From assembly GCF_002803845.1 (NCBI RefSeq), contig NZ_CP024985.1, positions 8,319,501-8,383,500 on the forward strand: a stretch of 64,000 bases of DNA, written 5' to 3'. Made by a program: the position numbers and the translations under genes. A model generated the notes under the pieces. That model had not been told where the DNA came from. It made no database searches and saw nothing but the letters and a program-made list of their open reading frames with translations. Source of the DNA: Streptomyces lavendulae subsp. lavendulae (lineage in GTDB: Bacteria; Actinomycetota; Actinomycetes; Streptomycetales; Streptomycetaceae). Shown here piece after piece: positions 1-8,977 of this stretch (within the stretch, counting starts at the first letter, position 1; every line of letters begins with the position of its first letter).

Positions 1-1918
1 GACGCACGCTCCAGTCACTTGGTCGTTCAGTGCATGTCCGCAGACTCTCCCGACGATGCCATTCTTGCCAAGGGAACCTCAAGAGGCCAGAAAAGGCAGC
101 GAATGTTGCGAGAGCTACTGCCACCAGCAAAACCAAAGAACTTAGCCCCCCACCTAGTCGATCCAAAATCCAAACCCCTGTGCCGTAGTCGGACATCACC
201 CAGGAGCCGATACCGGACAACGAATGCTCGGGATTGCGTCTGAGGAGCCAGTCGACGACCGCTGCGGCGCACACCGCTGCGATCACGCGGGACATGGCCA
301 ACGCCTGGACGCGCTGCACGTGCGTTGCCTCCATCTGCCAGTCCCGTGAGGGCAGGAATGGAGTGGACGGACCGCCGGGCTTTCCGTCGTTTTCCCCTGC
401 GGCTTCAGACAAGGACAGTAGTAGATGCGCCAGCGGGTACTGGACCTGTGTCAGATTGGTTGAATAGGTTGTGTGGTCCGAGACGATGGACCAGCGGTTG
501 CTGACGGGCCACTCCTCCGGTCCGGGCTCGTTGAAGACACGGGGAATAGGAGTGTCCTCCGGCTCCACACGGTCGCTGCCAGCCTGTCGGAACACGGCTT
601 CCGCGATGTTTTCGGCCTCCGCCCGATTAAGCCACTCGGTGACCGGCTCCGACGTTCCGACGGCTTCCGTGGTGGGGGTGCCCCACCACGGTTGTGTGCG
701 CCGCCCTCGGGAGTTGCGTGCCTGCCTCACGAGGTCCTCGCTGCCCGACCAGCAGTCCGGGCCTTCGCCCTCTCTCCAGGCCAGTTCAAGCTGCCCGTCT
801 GGCGAACGCATGACGAAACCACCGACGGTGTAATGCCAAAGCGTCTCCAGCCAGCGGCTGCGTACAGCCTTCGGGCTGTCACCCATCGGGCCAGCCGGGA
901 CAAGGTCGCGCGCCGACCAGATGTTGATCCACGGAGGGCAGCCCAATGACTGCCACCGGCCTACGGAATTCTCCTCATTGAGCAGACTGGTAGCTGCGCC
1001 AACTGTCACCAAATACGTCGGCCATGGGGCGTCCCTCGCCAGGAACGTACGGCAAGCGATCGCGGCACCTTGTGAATGAGCAACGACAACCACGCTCCTC
1101 GAACGCCGGGACGCGTCGGCGACACGGTTGAGAAGGACCTGGCGCATTGCTGCTGCCTGAATCTCCCTGTCACGGTAGGCCTGGGCATCGCCCACAGACG
1201 TCACCAGGTCCGCGACCAACGGAGAGACTTTTTTACCGAGAACAGGAATCCGTTGCGCCACGATAAGCGCCAAGATTCCCACCACGGCAGCGCAAAGCAT
1301 CAGCGGCGCCAAGAGGAACAACACGCAGAAAAGCACCAGGTAAGGCACGATCATGACGAACAGGCAAACATACCCGTAGACCAGCAGCTGAATCCACGCT
1401 ACCAGGGCGACCACTGACCCGGCGCAACCAGCATCCCAGGCGGGGATCATCCCAAGAATCTGCGGCCACAAGCGTTTTGTGGCGGAGAACCAGAACTGAT
1501 GGACTAGCGCGGCCAGTCCCCGCCTAGCAGCACGCCAGGAGAACCGGACGGCCCAGAGCAGCACATCGGAGGCCCGCGACGGATGGAAGGCCTCAGCCCA
1601 TCGTGCCTCGGACAGCAGCCACGTGGTCGGCTGGCTTCCCGTCTGAGCGATCTCTAGAGTGATTTCTGGTGCGTCGCCGACAAGGTCATCTACGTTCCCC
1701 ACCCGCGTGCTGAAGCCATAGCGCGGCCCTACCTGAGAAAGCACCTCAAACAGCGGTTCCGCCCAACTCAGTAGAGTCGCTCCTCGGGCCTGCGAACCGA
1801 TGCCATGCACGAAGACAACGCCCACGTCGAAGGTGAAGGTGTCCACATCATCGTGGTGTTCGACCGCGCTACCGTTCCCAGCTTCCTGCCTCACAGGCCC
1901 CAACATGCCACGCAGCAT
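1..1918 (-). CDS. Membrane alpha/beta-hydrolase (lipase-like), 3' end beyond the window
   Basis: The frame is open from the ATG at 1918 to base 1 with no stop, so 639 codons are visible and the C-terminus lies outside the window. FVHGIG near residues 36-41 and a nucleophile elbow AHSQG (Ser about 282) fit a serine alpha/beta-hydrolase. A hydrophobic block at about 168-217 could cross the membrane two or three times between the two motifs; further hydrophobic stretches lie near 544-560 and 590-611. The substrate is unknown. The IS end at 1985 is only 67 bp upstream, so the native promoter has probably been displaced; ATG 1918 has no clear RBS, and ATG 1906 or GTG 1846 are alternatives. Codons such as TTG, CTA, ATT and TCT are more frequent than in the neighbours, which hints at transfer. 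Confidence 0.75.
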   Translation of the reverse strand, partial: MLRGMLGPVRQEAGNGSAVEHHDDVDTFTFDVGVVFVHGIGSQARGATLLSWAEPLFEVLSQVGPRYGFSTRVGNVDDLVGDAPEITLEIAQTGSQPTTWLLSEARWAEAFHPSRASDVLLWAVRFSWRAARRGLAALVHQFWFSATKRLWPQILGMIPAWDAGCAGSVVALVAWIQLLVYGYVCLFVMIVPYLVLFCVLFLLAPLMLCAAVVGILALIVAQRIPVLGKKVSPLVADLVTSVGDAQAYRDREIQAAAMRQVLLNRVADASRRSRSVVVVAHSQGAAIACRTFLARDAPWPTYLVTVGAATSLLNEENSVGRWQSLGCPPWINIWSARDLVPAGPMGDSPKAVRSRWLETLWHYTVGGFVMRSPDGQLELAWREGEGPDCWSGSEDLVRQARNSRGRRTQPWWGTPTTEAVGTSEPVTEWLNRAEAENIAEAVFRQAGSDRVEPEDTPIPRVFNEPGPEEWPVSNRWSIVSDHTTYSTNLTQVQYPLAHLLLSLSEAAGENDGKPGGPSTPFLPSRDWQMEATHVQRVQALAMSRVIAAVCAAAVVDWLLRRNPEHSLSGIGSWVMSDYGTGVWILDRLGGGLSSLVLLVAVALATFAAFSGLLRFPWQEWHRRESLRTCTERPSDWSVR

Positions 1919-1984
1919 CAGGCTCAGTCTGGTGACGCCCCGGAGCTGGGCAAGAAGATGGGCAAATACCGATCAACTTGCCGT

Positions 1985-2848
1985 TTAGACGTCGCTTCAT
2001 TTGGTGAGGCGGCGGTGGCAGATGAGGGCTGCGGCTATGCCGACGAAGGCGAGGAAGTGTTCGGCCTTGCGCTCGTATCGGCGGTGGAGCCGTCGGCAGC
2101 CGGCGAGCCAGGACACGGTCCTTTCGACGACCCATCTGTGGCGGCCGAGCCGTTGTGAGGACTCGATGCCCCGGCGGGCGATGCGGTGGCGGATGCCGCG
2201 TTGGCGGAGCCAGCGGCGCAGGTGGTCGTAGTCGTAGCCCTTGTCGGCGTGGAGCTTGCCGGGACGCCGTCGGCGAGGCCCACGCCGGGACCGGATCGGC
2301 GGGATCCCCCACACGAGCGGTTCCAGACCAAGGCTGTCGTGCATGTTCGCGCCCGGGATGCCGAGCGAGACCGGCAGTCCGTTCCGGTCGGTGATCAAGT
2401 GGATTTTCGATCCGGGCTTGCCACGGCCGGTCGGATTCGGTCCCGCCAAAGACCCCCTTTTGCAGCCCTCAGGCTGACTGAGCCGATCGCACAGCGCGAC
2501 CAGTCGAGTTCCCCGCGGGCGCCGAGTCCGTCGAGGATGACGCGGTGGAGCCGGGCTCAGACCCGGGCCCGGCTCCACTGGGCGAAACGTCGGTAGCCCG
2601 TCTGCCAGCTCGGGCCGAACACTGGCGGGAGCTGCCGCCACGTGCAGCCCGAGGTCGCCACGAAGATGACCGCGGCCAGGGCCTCCCGGTCACCCGCCCG
2701 GCGTCGGCCGCCGCCCTGCGGACGTATGACCTCCGTCGGAGGCACCACCCGCCGAAACAGCACCCACAACTCGTCCGGCACCAGCCGCTCAACCAGATCC
2801 GTCATGCACGGTTCAACGAATGATCACGCCAAAAGAAACGATGCCTAA
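1985..2848. mobile_element. IS5-family (IS427-like) insertion sequence, copy A
   Basis: The ends are imperfect inverted repeats: TTAGACGTCGCTTC at 1985 and, read on the minus strand from 2848, TTAGGCATCGTTTC. The transposase is on the minus strand. A second copy with the same left end and the same protein sequence lies at 39110-39795, where the element is cut off. The right end abuts the next IS, so element B inserted beside A or A beside B; the shared CTAA/TTAG flank fits the short YTAR-type target used by many IS5-family elements (family knowledge). Confidence 0.8.
1997..2805 (-). pseudogene. IS5-family transposase, two frames (orfA/orfB), early TGA in orfA
   Basis: orfA (start 2805) encodes the N-terminal domain with TSGCTWRQLP. 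It stops at a TGA after SRARV, where relatives read RVWARLH, so a Trp codon appears to have become TGA. The same frame continues past the TGA to AAAAGGGGG, a typical -1 slip site of this IS group, and then joins orfB (HLITDRNGLP, ADKGYD, RWVVERTVSW), the DDE catalytic part ending at 1997. Because the TGA precedes the slip site, the normal fusion protein should not be made without readthrough. The copy near 39.2 kb has the same TGA, so the defect was present before duplication or is tolerated. Confidence 0.75.
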
Positions 2849-3741
2849 CTGATCGTTTCAGAATGAGGTTTGTTGAGGGGCTTGGCAGTTGGGTGTGGTG
2901 TCGGCAGGATCTGGGGTGTGTCTCTGCTGATCTCGTGCCTGATGACCTGTGGGAACGTGTGGCCCCGTTGTTGCCGGATCGGCCGGCCAGGCGGTTTCGA
3001 TATCCCGGACGGCTGCCGGTGGACGACCGTGCGGCGTTGAGGGCCATCGTTTACGTGCTGTGCAAGAGCGTGAGCTGGCGGGACGTCCCAGCCGAGCGGA
3101 TCGGCTGCAGTGGTGTGACGGCCTGGCGCCGGCTTCGGACTGGACCGAGGCCGGCGTGTGGCCGCGCCTCCACGAGGTCCTTCTGACCGAGCTGCGGGCC
3201 GCCGGACTGCTGGACATGGATGACGCAGCGATCGACGCCTCACACGTCAGGGCTCTCAAAGGGGGGGCTCACACCGGACCTTCGCCGGTCGACCGTGCAC
3301 GCCCGGGCAGCAAGCACCACCTCATCGTCGACCGCCACGGAACCCCACTCGTCGTCTCCCTGACCAGCGGAAACCGCCACGATGTCACCCAGCTCATGCC
3401 TCTGCTCGACGCGGTACCCCGCATCCGCGGGCTTCGCGGACGGCCACGGCACCGGCCCCGCCGACTCTTCGCGGACCGCGGCTACGACTTCGACAAGTAC
3501 CGGCGTCTGATCCAGGCCCGCGGGATCACGCCCCAGATTGCACGCCGGGGCACACTTCACGGCTCCGGCCTGGGCAAGACCCGCTGGGTCGTCGAGCGAA
3601 CCTTCGCCTGGCTCCACCAGTTCAAACGACTCCGCATCCGCTACGAGATACGAGCCGACCTCCACCTCGGTCTCCTCCAACTCGCCTGCAGCATCATCTG
3701 CTTACGCCGACTCCGAACCTCATTCTGAAACGATCAGTTAG
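2845..3741. mobile_element. IS5-family insertion sequence with perfect 24-bp inverted ends
   Basis: Bases 2847-2870 (AACTGATCGTTTCAGAATGA...) are exactly inverted at 3716-3739, with CTAA at 2845-2848 and TTAG at 3738-3741. The element carries one transposase reading on the plus strand. It lies directly against copy A on its left and a fragment of another transposase on its right. Perfect ends indicate recent movement, although the transposase now has a one-base deletion. Confidence 0.85.
2863..3728 (+). pseudogene. IS5-family transposase, single-base frameshift
   Basis: The N-terminal part (VPDDLWERVAPLLP, VSWRDVPAERIG) is in the frame beginning at 2863. The catalytic part (DDAAIDASHVRALKGG, SKHHLIVDRHG, FADRGYDFDKY, GKTRWVVERTFAW) is in the next frame, which ends at 3728. 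The switch is near 3138, where TTCGGACTGG has one G fewer than needed to read RLRDWTEAG continuously. Relatives of this Streptomyces transposase are single reading frames of about 270 residues, so this is a decay mutation or sequencing error rather than programmed frameshifting. The catalytic DDE residues are otherwise intact. Confidence 0.8.
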
Positions 3742-3743
3742 AG

Positions 3744-4014
3744 GACCCGACCCTGGTGGTCCTGGACACCCAGAGTGTCCACGCGGCCGCCGGGGTCCCT
3801 TCCTCCACGACCGGCCGGGACCCGGCGAAGAAGGTGCCGGGCCGCAAGCGGGGACTGGCCGTGGACGTGCTCGGGCTTGTCATCGCGGTGATCGTGCCGG
3901 CCGCGAACACCCCTACAACGCCGCGGGCGTCGCCCTACTGGACCAGGTCGTCGAGCACACCGGCGGCACTGTCGAGAAGGCGCTGGTCGACCAGGGCTTC
4001 AAAGGGCGATACGT
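3744..4014 (+). pseudogene. Transposase fragment (DDE, IS5/IS4-like middle part)
   Basis: The frame reads DPTLVVLDTQSVHAAAG, then DPAKKVPGRKRGLAVDV, the segment around the first catalytic Asp of a common actinomycete DDE transposase. A frameshift near 3907 leads to YNAAGVALLDQVVEH and ALVDQGFKG in another frame. Both ends are missing: the left is cut by the IS ending at 3741, and the right fades out before the acetyltransferase gene. It cannot be functional. Confidence 0.7.
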
Positions 4015-4105
4015 GAGCTGATGTCCGGTTCCGACTCCTGGCAGGTGAGTGATCGAGGCATTGTCGAGTCCTGTGGACTGACCCGACAGCCCAATGGCCG
4101 ATCGG

Positions 4106-5134
4106 TCAAGCAAGCGGTTTTCGGTAACGGACGTACTCGTTCTGCTGCCGGAACCCCACACTCTCGTAAAGGTCGTAGGACCGGTGCGGATTTGCCGTGC
4201 CCGTGAACAGCCGGGCGGTCGTTGCACCCTGCTCGCGAAGGCTCCGCAGCCCGTCCAGCAGCAGAACCCGGCCGATTCCGAGGCGTCGCTGGTCCCTCCG
4301 GACACTCAGCTCTTCCACCTCGCCCACGGCGTGGTCGTGACGGCGGATGGAGCAGAGGGCGACGCCGACCATGTCCTTCCCGTTCCAGGCAGCCCTCCAG
4401 CATGCCGGGTCGGCGGTGTCGACGAAGTCCTGGAAAGGCCATCTCTGGGTGAATCCGGTGTCCGCGTACGAATCGACGACCGTCTTCCAGGCTGCACGGT
4501 AGTGGCTTGTCCCGATCGGCCCTGTCCTTATCCCGGCCGGCAGCCCGCTGTCCGGCTCGGGCACCTGCTGCAGATCGCCCAGCTCCAGCTCGACCAGGCT
4601 GAAGACACGTCGGTAGCCGGCCGCGCGCAGAAGTGCCGTGGCGTCCTGCTCGGAGGCCATGGCGTTCGCGCCTATCACTGCCGTCCGCGCCGTTCCGTGC
4701 TGTTCGACGAGCTGGCGGATCCGCGCTTCGGCCCAGCTCAGCATGGCTGAGCCGATGCCCTGGCCGCGATGCTCGGGCAAGAGGTAGCCGCGGTGCAGGT
4801 ACAGCCACGTATCGTCCCGCTCTTGCCACCACCGGATCGTCGAGTAGCCGACGACGCTCCCGTCGAGCACCACCAGGATCTGGTTCCTGGACGGCTCCTC
4901 CAACTTGGCAGAAGCTTCGGCGATCTCGGCCGCTGTCGGGAGCCCTTCTACTACCGAATGGACATCGACCCGGTCCCGTTCAACACACCCCAGCCGCACC
5001 GCGGCCATGGCGCCGTGATCTTCGTCGCCGCGATACGGCCGGAACCCGAAGCCGACTGGAAGGTCCTGTCCTGCCGTGCCATCCAACATGACCGGATGTT
5101 CTCGAACTTCGAGCAGGTCCGCCACCCTATTCAC
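4106..5134 (-). CDS. GNAT N-acetyltransferase, two tandem acetyltransferase domains
   Basis: 342 residues. The N-terminal GNAT domain has the acetyl-CoA loop LPEHRGQGIGSAML near residues 119-132; the C-terminal domain has RRDQRRLGIGRVLL near 279-292 and ends with YESVGFRQQN. Tandem GNAT proteins of this size acetylate small amines in some relatives, for example mycothiol synthase, but key residues for a specific substrate cannot be assigned here. The start codon overlaps the stop of the IS256 remnant upstream, so the original promoter and perhaps a few N-terminal residues may have been replaced; Met16 (MLDGTAGQDL) is a plausible alternative start. Confidence 0.85.
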   Translation of the reverse strand: MNRVADLLEVREHPVMLDGTAGQDLPVGFGFRPYRGDEDHGAMAAVRLGCVERDRVDVHSVVEGLPTAAEIAEASAKLEEPSRNQILVVLDGSVVGYSTIRWWQERDDTWLYLHRGYLLPEHRGQGIGSAMLSWAEARIRQLVEQHGTARTAVIGANAMASEQDATALLRAAGYRRVFSLVELELGDLQQVPEPDSGLPAGIRTGPIGTSHYRAAWKTVVDSYADTGFTQRWPFQDFVDTADPACWRAAWNGKDMVGVALCSIRRHDHAVGEVEELSVRRDQRRLGIGRVLLLDGLRSLREQGATTARLFTGTANPHRSYDLYESVGFRQQNEYVRYRKPLA

Positions 5135-5893
5135 GCCGCTGTCGTCTGCGGCCGTTCGACGAGCCGGCCGCGTTCAAAGCGGGTTCCGGCGCGGACGAGG
5201 GCAACGAGGTGGGGTGCATTCACGGCGCGCCAGCGGGCCTGGGCGGACTCGACGAGCTTGAATACCATCGCCAGGGCGGCGACCCGGGATCCGGCGCCCT
5301 TGGCGACCTCGGTCCGCAGACGGACGGTCGCGAAGGTCGACTCGATGGGGTTGGTTGTCCGCGGGTGGATCCAGTGCCCGGCGGGGAAGTCGTAGAACGC
5401 CAGCAGCTCATCCTCGTCATCGACGATCTTCTTGACGGCCTTGGGGAACTTCGCGCCGTACTGCTTGACGAACGCCTCGACCGCGGCGGCCGCGTGCTTC
5501 CTGCCCTCGGCGTTGTAGATGTCCTGGATGGCCTTCTGCGCCGTGGGCGTTCGCCTCCTCCAGCCGTATGCGCAGGTGGATACCGTCGGCCCAGACGTAG
5601 ACGTAGTCCGTGGCGGACAGGTCGCGCTCGCTGAACGCCTTGTGGTCGGCCTGCCACTGGGCGGTCAGCCTGGTGACGGTGGCCGGCGACAGGCCGGCCG
5701 AGGAGCCGAGGAACTGTTCGAGCGCGGGCACGAAGTCCCCGCTGGACAGGCCGTGGAGATAGAGGAGCGGCAGCACCTCGCTGATCTTCGGGGACTTGCG
5801 GCACCACGGCGGCAGGATCACCGAGGAGAACCGCTTGCGCTCGCCGGTTGCCTCGTCAATGCGCTTGACCCGGGGCCGATCCACAGGTCATGA
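5131..5893 (-). pseudogene. IS256-family (Mutator) transposase, internally deleted
   Basis: The N-terminal portion reads FSSVILPPWCRKSP, LYLHGLSSGDF and ADGIHLRIRLEEAN. It is then followed directly, in another frame, by the C-terminal portion AIQDIYNAEG, PAGHWIHPRTTNPIEST, VRLRTEVAKGAGS and a final VERPQTTAA stop at 5131. About a hundred residues in the middle, including catalytic segments, are missing, as is the extreme N-terminus. It is dead and lies against the acetyltransferase start. Confidence 0.8.
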
Positions 5894-5927
5894 GCGTTGC
5901 TCGGTGAGAGTGAAAGCGCGCCGATGA

Positions 5928-5987
5928 GCCTGTGACTGAGCAGCTCAGTTGGCGAAACGCTGCCAACTGCGCTGCTCAGTCACAGGC
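5928..5987. terminator. Large 60-nt hairpin between IS256 remnant and hydrolase gene
   Basis: GCCTGTGACTGAGCAG (5928-5943) is perfectly inverted at 5972-5987, and inside it CAGTTGGC (5946-5953) pairs with GCCAACTG (5962-5969), leaving an 8-nt tip. It lies 60 bp beyond the stop of the hydrolase gene at 6047, so a terminator role is plausible. There is no T-run, and it could instead be the remains of a mobile-element end. Confidence 0.55.
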
Positions 5988-6046
5988 GGCGAGCCGGCTG
6001 CGGGGTCCGCTCGTCCGCCGGGCCGGTGGCGGGCGGTGGGTCGTCG

Positions 6047-7381
6047 TTACTTGTGGTCGCGAAGGAAGGCGGGGATCTCAGCGCTGGTCGGGTAGTTCGG
6101 CAGGGGTGCCGGCTCGTCCTGAAGGAATGCGGTGACGATGGCGGCGGCTCGGTCGTTGTTGGCGTCCAGGCCGTTCCACATGTGGTGTCCGACGCCGGGG
6201 GTGTACTGCGTGCGCTGGATGGCGGGGTCGTTGGCGAGGATGACGGTCGCCCATTGCCGGACCTGGGAGGAGCACTCGGCGATCATCAGCATCGCGGGGG
6301 TCCGGGAGTGTGCCAGTTGCGGGGCGATGGAGGGTGAGTCCTTGACCGTCTGCTGGACCCGGAGGCTGGCGGCGGGGCTGAAGGAGAAGTTCTGCGCCGT
6401 GTCCTCGGCAGGGATGCGGTGCGCGTCGCGCGCGCAGTATCCGGATGCGGTGTCGCTGCCGAGGTCAGCGGCGGTGAACGCGTTGTCGCCTTCGGCCTGT
6501 CCGATCAGCCCTGTGTCGGGGGTCAGGAGTCCGAGTCGCATGAGGCCGAATGCGGCGGCGTACCGGGGAATGTGTGTCGAGCGCGGTCCGGTCATGGTCG
6601 GCGCGAGGCCGCGCGCGGATGGCAGGCCCTTGTGCCCCGTGATGTGCGCGGTGGGGCCGTCCATCGGGCCGGGCTCGGCGATGACCGCCCGGTGCAGGCG
6701 TTCGGCGACGCGCGGATCGGCCAGGGCTCGCGTGAGCACGACCGCGCCTGAGGAGAATCCGAGGATGTCGACCCTGCCCTTGCCGAGGCGGTCGACGAAG
6801 GCGGCGAGGTCGCGGACCGACCTGGAGATCGTGTACTGGTCCATCGGGAGCAGGTCGCTTCGTCCGCCGCCGGCCTGTTCGTAGGCGTAGACGTCGTAGC
6901 CCTGTCGTGCCAGGAGCTGCAGGAACCGGTGGTCGAGCTCCGAGATGCCGCGGACTGGTCCGCCGTTGAGGTACACGAACGGAATGGGGTGTCGGGTGCC
7001 GGCGTTCGCGGGCGGGTAGTGGTACACGGCGACCTGGCTCCCGGTGGCCAGGCGCCAGTGCTGCGTGGCGACGAAGGGCAGGGCGGGCGGGTACCGCCGT
7101 GTCGTGGGCACGGTCGGGATGCAGACCGAGGCCGTCAATGCTGCCGCGACGACCACCGGCAGGAACGGCACGAGCCGCGTCCGCCAGGTACCGCGTCGTC
7201 CCCGCCACAGTGCGGCGGCAGTCGCGATCCCAAGGGTTGTCAACCATGCGGGGAGCCCCGCGCCTGCACCGTCCGTGAGGACGATGAACGCCAGAAAGAC
7301 GACGATCAGCCCCGCGATGGCAGCCAGGGCCGGCAACACGCGACCGGCCAGATGGACAGGACGTATGACAGACGTAGACAT
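6047..7381 (-). CDS. Membrane-anchored alpha/beta-hydrolase
   Basis: 444 residues. Two to three hydrophobic segments in the first 90 residues should anchor the protein, leaving the hydrolase domain outside or at the membrane face. YLNGGP (about 137-142) is the oxyanion-hole HGGP-like motif, LGFSSGA (about 207-213) the nucleophile elbow with Ser210, and GVGHHMW near residue 400 holds the likely catalytic His. This arrangement recalls proline iminopeptidase/TAP-like hydrolases; the substrate is not predictable. It is transcribed divergently from the tetR gene at 7450 across a 68-bp gap that contains a palindromic operator, so repression by that TetR protein is likely. Confidence 0.85.
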   Translation of the reverse strand: MSTSVIRPVHLAGRVLPALAAIAGLIVVFLAFIVLTDGAGAGLPAWLTTLGIATAAALWRGRRGTWRTRLVPFLPVVVAAALTASVCIPTVPTTRRYPPALPFVATQHWRLATGSQVAVYHYPPANAGTRHPIPFVYLNGGPVRGISELDHRFLQLLARQGYDVYAYEQAGGGRSDLLPMDQYTISRSVRDLAAFVDRLGKGRVDILGFSSGAVVLTRALADPRVAERLHRAVIAEPGPMDGPTAHITGHKGLPSARGLAPTMTGPRSTHIPRYAAAFGLMRLGLLTPDTGLIGQAEGDNAFTAADLGSDTASGYCARDAHRIPAEDTAQNFSFSPAASLRVQQTVKDSPSIAPQLAHSRTPAMLMIAECSSQVRQWATVILANDPAIQRTQYTPGVGHHMWNGLDANNDRAAAIVTAFLQDEPAPLPNYPTSAEIPAFLRDHK

Positions 7382-7396
7382 AAGGTCCCTTCAGCA

Positions 7397-7419
7397 GTTT
7401 CAGAACGCTGTTTTGAAAC
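7397..7419. promoter_or_regulatory. Palindromic operator between hydrolase and tetR genes
   Basis: GTTTCAGAAC, GCT, GTTTTGAAAC forms a near-perfect dyad (9 of 10 pairs). The right arm overlaps TTGAAA (7413-7418), a good -35 box; TAAGCT at 7437-7442 lies 18 bp on and only 7 bp before the GTG at 7450. The tetR transcript would therefore be leaderless or nearly so, and the operator would block both divergent genes. Confidence 0.7.
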
Positions 7420-7449
7420 GACGTTATCAAACGGGGTAAGCTGTTCGTC

Positions 7450-8118
7450 GTGGGTAGGCCGAGAACGAATGACGAGACCGTCAAAGAGCGACTTGTGGTG
7501 TCCGCGACCGAGATGCTCGCCACCCGTCCACGGGAGTCGGTCACAGTCCGCGCCCTGGCCGCCGCCGCCGGAACGTCAACGACGGCGGTGTACTCCTTGT
7601 TCGACGGCAAGGACGGAGTGATCGGCGAGGTACGCAACAGAGCCGTCGCCGGCCTGTTCCAGGACCTGTCGGCAGTGCCGACCTCCGAGGACCCCCTCGC
7701 GGACCTCTACGCACTGGCCACCGCATACCACCGGTGGGGACGCACGAACAGCCACCTCTACACAGTGCTGTTCGGTGGCGTGCAGTCCTTCGACCCATCG
7801 GGCGCGGTCGGCACCGGTGACCCCATCCGACCGCTCCTCGTGGCGATCGATCGCGCCTTGACCGAGTCCGTCCTCGCCGGCGAAGCAACGCTCATCGCCC
7901 TCTCGCTCTGGGCGACCCTGCACGGGCTTGTGACCCTCGAACTGGCTGGAGCCCTCGATGCCACCACGGCCGAGACCGCATTCCGATCGACGATTCCCGC
8001 CACGCTGCGCGGCTGGACGACCCCGCGGTCTTCCGCAGCCTCCGGCGGGGCGAACCAGCCCCGTGACAGCGGTCGCAGCCGACTTTCGGTCAGGCAGTGG
8101 ATGAACGGCCGGGAGTGA
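7450..8118 (+). CDS. TetR/AcrR-family transcriptional regulator
   Basis: 222 residues with a GTG start. Residues about 15-55 form the TetR helix-turn-helix (ATEMLATRPRESVTVRALA, then GTSTTAVYSLFDGKDGVI). The C-terminal half is a ligand-binding domain of the size usual for TetR proteins. It faces the membrane hydrolase gene across a shared palindrome and most likely represses that gene and itself. No ribosome-binding site precedes the GTG, consistent with a leaderless mRNA. The tail after residue 190 is polar and low in structure. Confidence 0.9.
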   Translation: MGRPRTNDETVKERLVVSATEMLATRPRESVTVRALAAAAGTSTTAVYSLFDGKDGVIGEVRNRAVAGLFQDLSAVPTSEDPLADLYALATAYHRWGRTNSHLYTVLFGGVQSFDPSGAVGTGDPIRPLLVAIDRALTESVLAGEATLIALSLWATLHGLVTLELAGALDATTAETAFRSTIPATLRGWTTPRSSAASGGANQPRDSGRSRLSVRQWMNGRE

Positions 8119-8186
8119 ACGCGAGCCGATGCTCGGTTCGTGATCGGGGCCGGGTGAGGTTCGCTGGTCGGGGGTCGCGAAGGGGG

Positions 8187-8335
8187 TTATGGGCGGGGCT
8201 GGGTGAACAGACCGAGTTCGGTCTCAGTGAGGACGGCCTGTGCTGACCAGGCATTTCAGCTTGAAGCGGATGCTCTCCGTGTTCTTCGGGACGATCGGCA
8301 GGTCGAGAGGCCGGCAGAGGTCTTGAGCGCGCATC
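8187..8335 (-). pseudogene. C-terminal fragment of a transposase-associated protein
   Basis: The minus strand reads RAQDLCRPLDLPIVPKNTES, then IRFKLKCLVST. After a one-base frame change it continues AVLTETELGLFTQP to a TAA at 8187. This resembles the C-terminus of a Streptomyces mobile-element protein (KxIEsxRaKLkrLv...G.ft pattern). The rest of the gene is gone. Confidence 0.4.
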
Positions 8336-8364
8336 GGGCGGCCGGTATCGGTGAAGGGAGCGCT

Positions 8365-8762
8365 TCACCAGCAAGATCCACCCGAGCGCCGACGGTCGCT
8401 GCCGCCCGCTGTCCCTGCTCATCACCCCCGGCCAGCGGAGTGCCAGCCCCCAGTTCCGACCGGTGCTGGAGAAGATCCGCGTTCCCCGTCTCGGGCCGGC
8501 CAGGCCCCGCAATAAGCCGGACAGCGTCGCCGTTGACAAGGCCTACGGCAACCGGCCGTGTAGGGAGTACCTGCGACGACGGGGCATCCCGCACACGATC
8601 CCGGAGAAGGCCGACAGCCGGGCCGCCCGCCTGCGAAGAGGCGCGCACGGCGGCCGGCCACCGGGATTCGACGAGGACCGCTACAAGAAGCGCAACACCG
8701 TCGAACGGGCCATCAACAAGCTGAAGAACCACCGAGCAGTGGCCGCCCGCTATGCGTTCGGC
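8365..8762 (+). pseudogene. IS5-family transposase, C-terminal remnant
   Basis: The reading FTSKIHPSADGRC, PLSLLITPGQRS, then VLEKIRVPRLGPARPR, KPDSVAVDKAYGN, RRRGIPHTIPEK, FDEDRYKKRNTVERAIN and KLKNHRAVAARY is the catalytic half of an IS5-type DDE transposase. There is at least one frame change near 8450. The conserved end after AARY has been replaced by unrelated sequence, and the N-terminal half is absent. Confidence 0.7.
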
Positions 8763-8977
8763 CCGCTCCGCGGTGAAGCCGCCGCTCGCGAAGAGACTCG
8801 CCGGAGGCGAGGCCCACCGGTGCTGCTCCGACGGGGTGCCCGGTGAAAGGGACCGTCTGGACGACGGCTGACCGGACCGCCCACCCACCACGGGGTGTGC
8901 GTAGCCCGGCCGGTCCGACGTCGCCAACCTCCCCCTCGACGGGGCTGCGGCTGCTTGGGCCGGGGCCGCAGGTTCCC

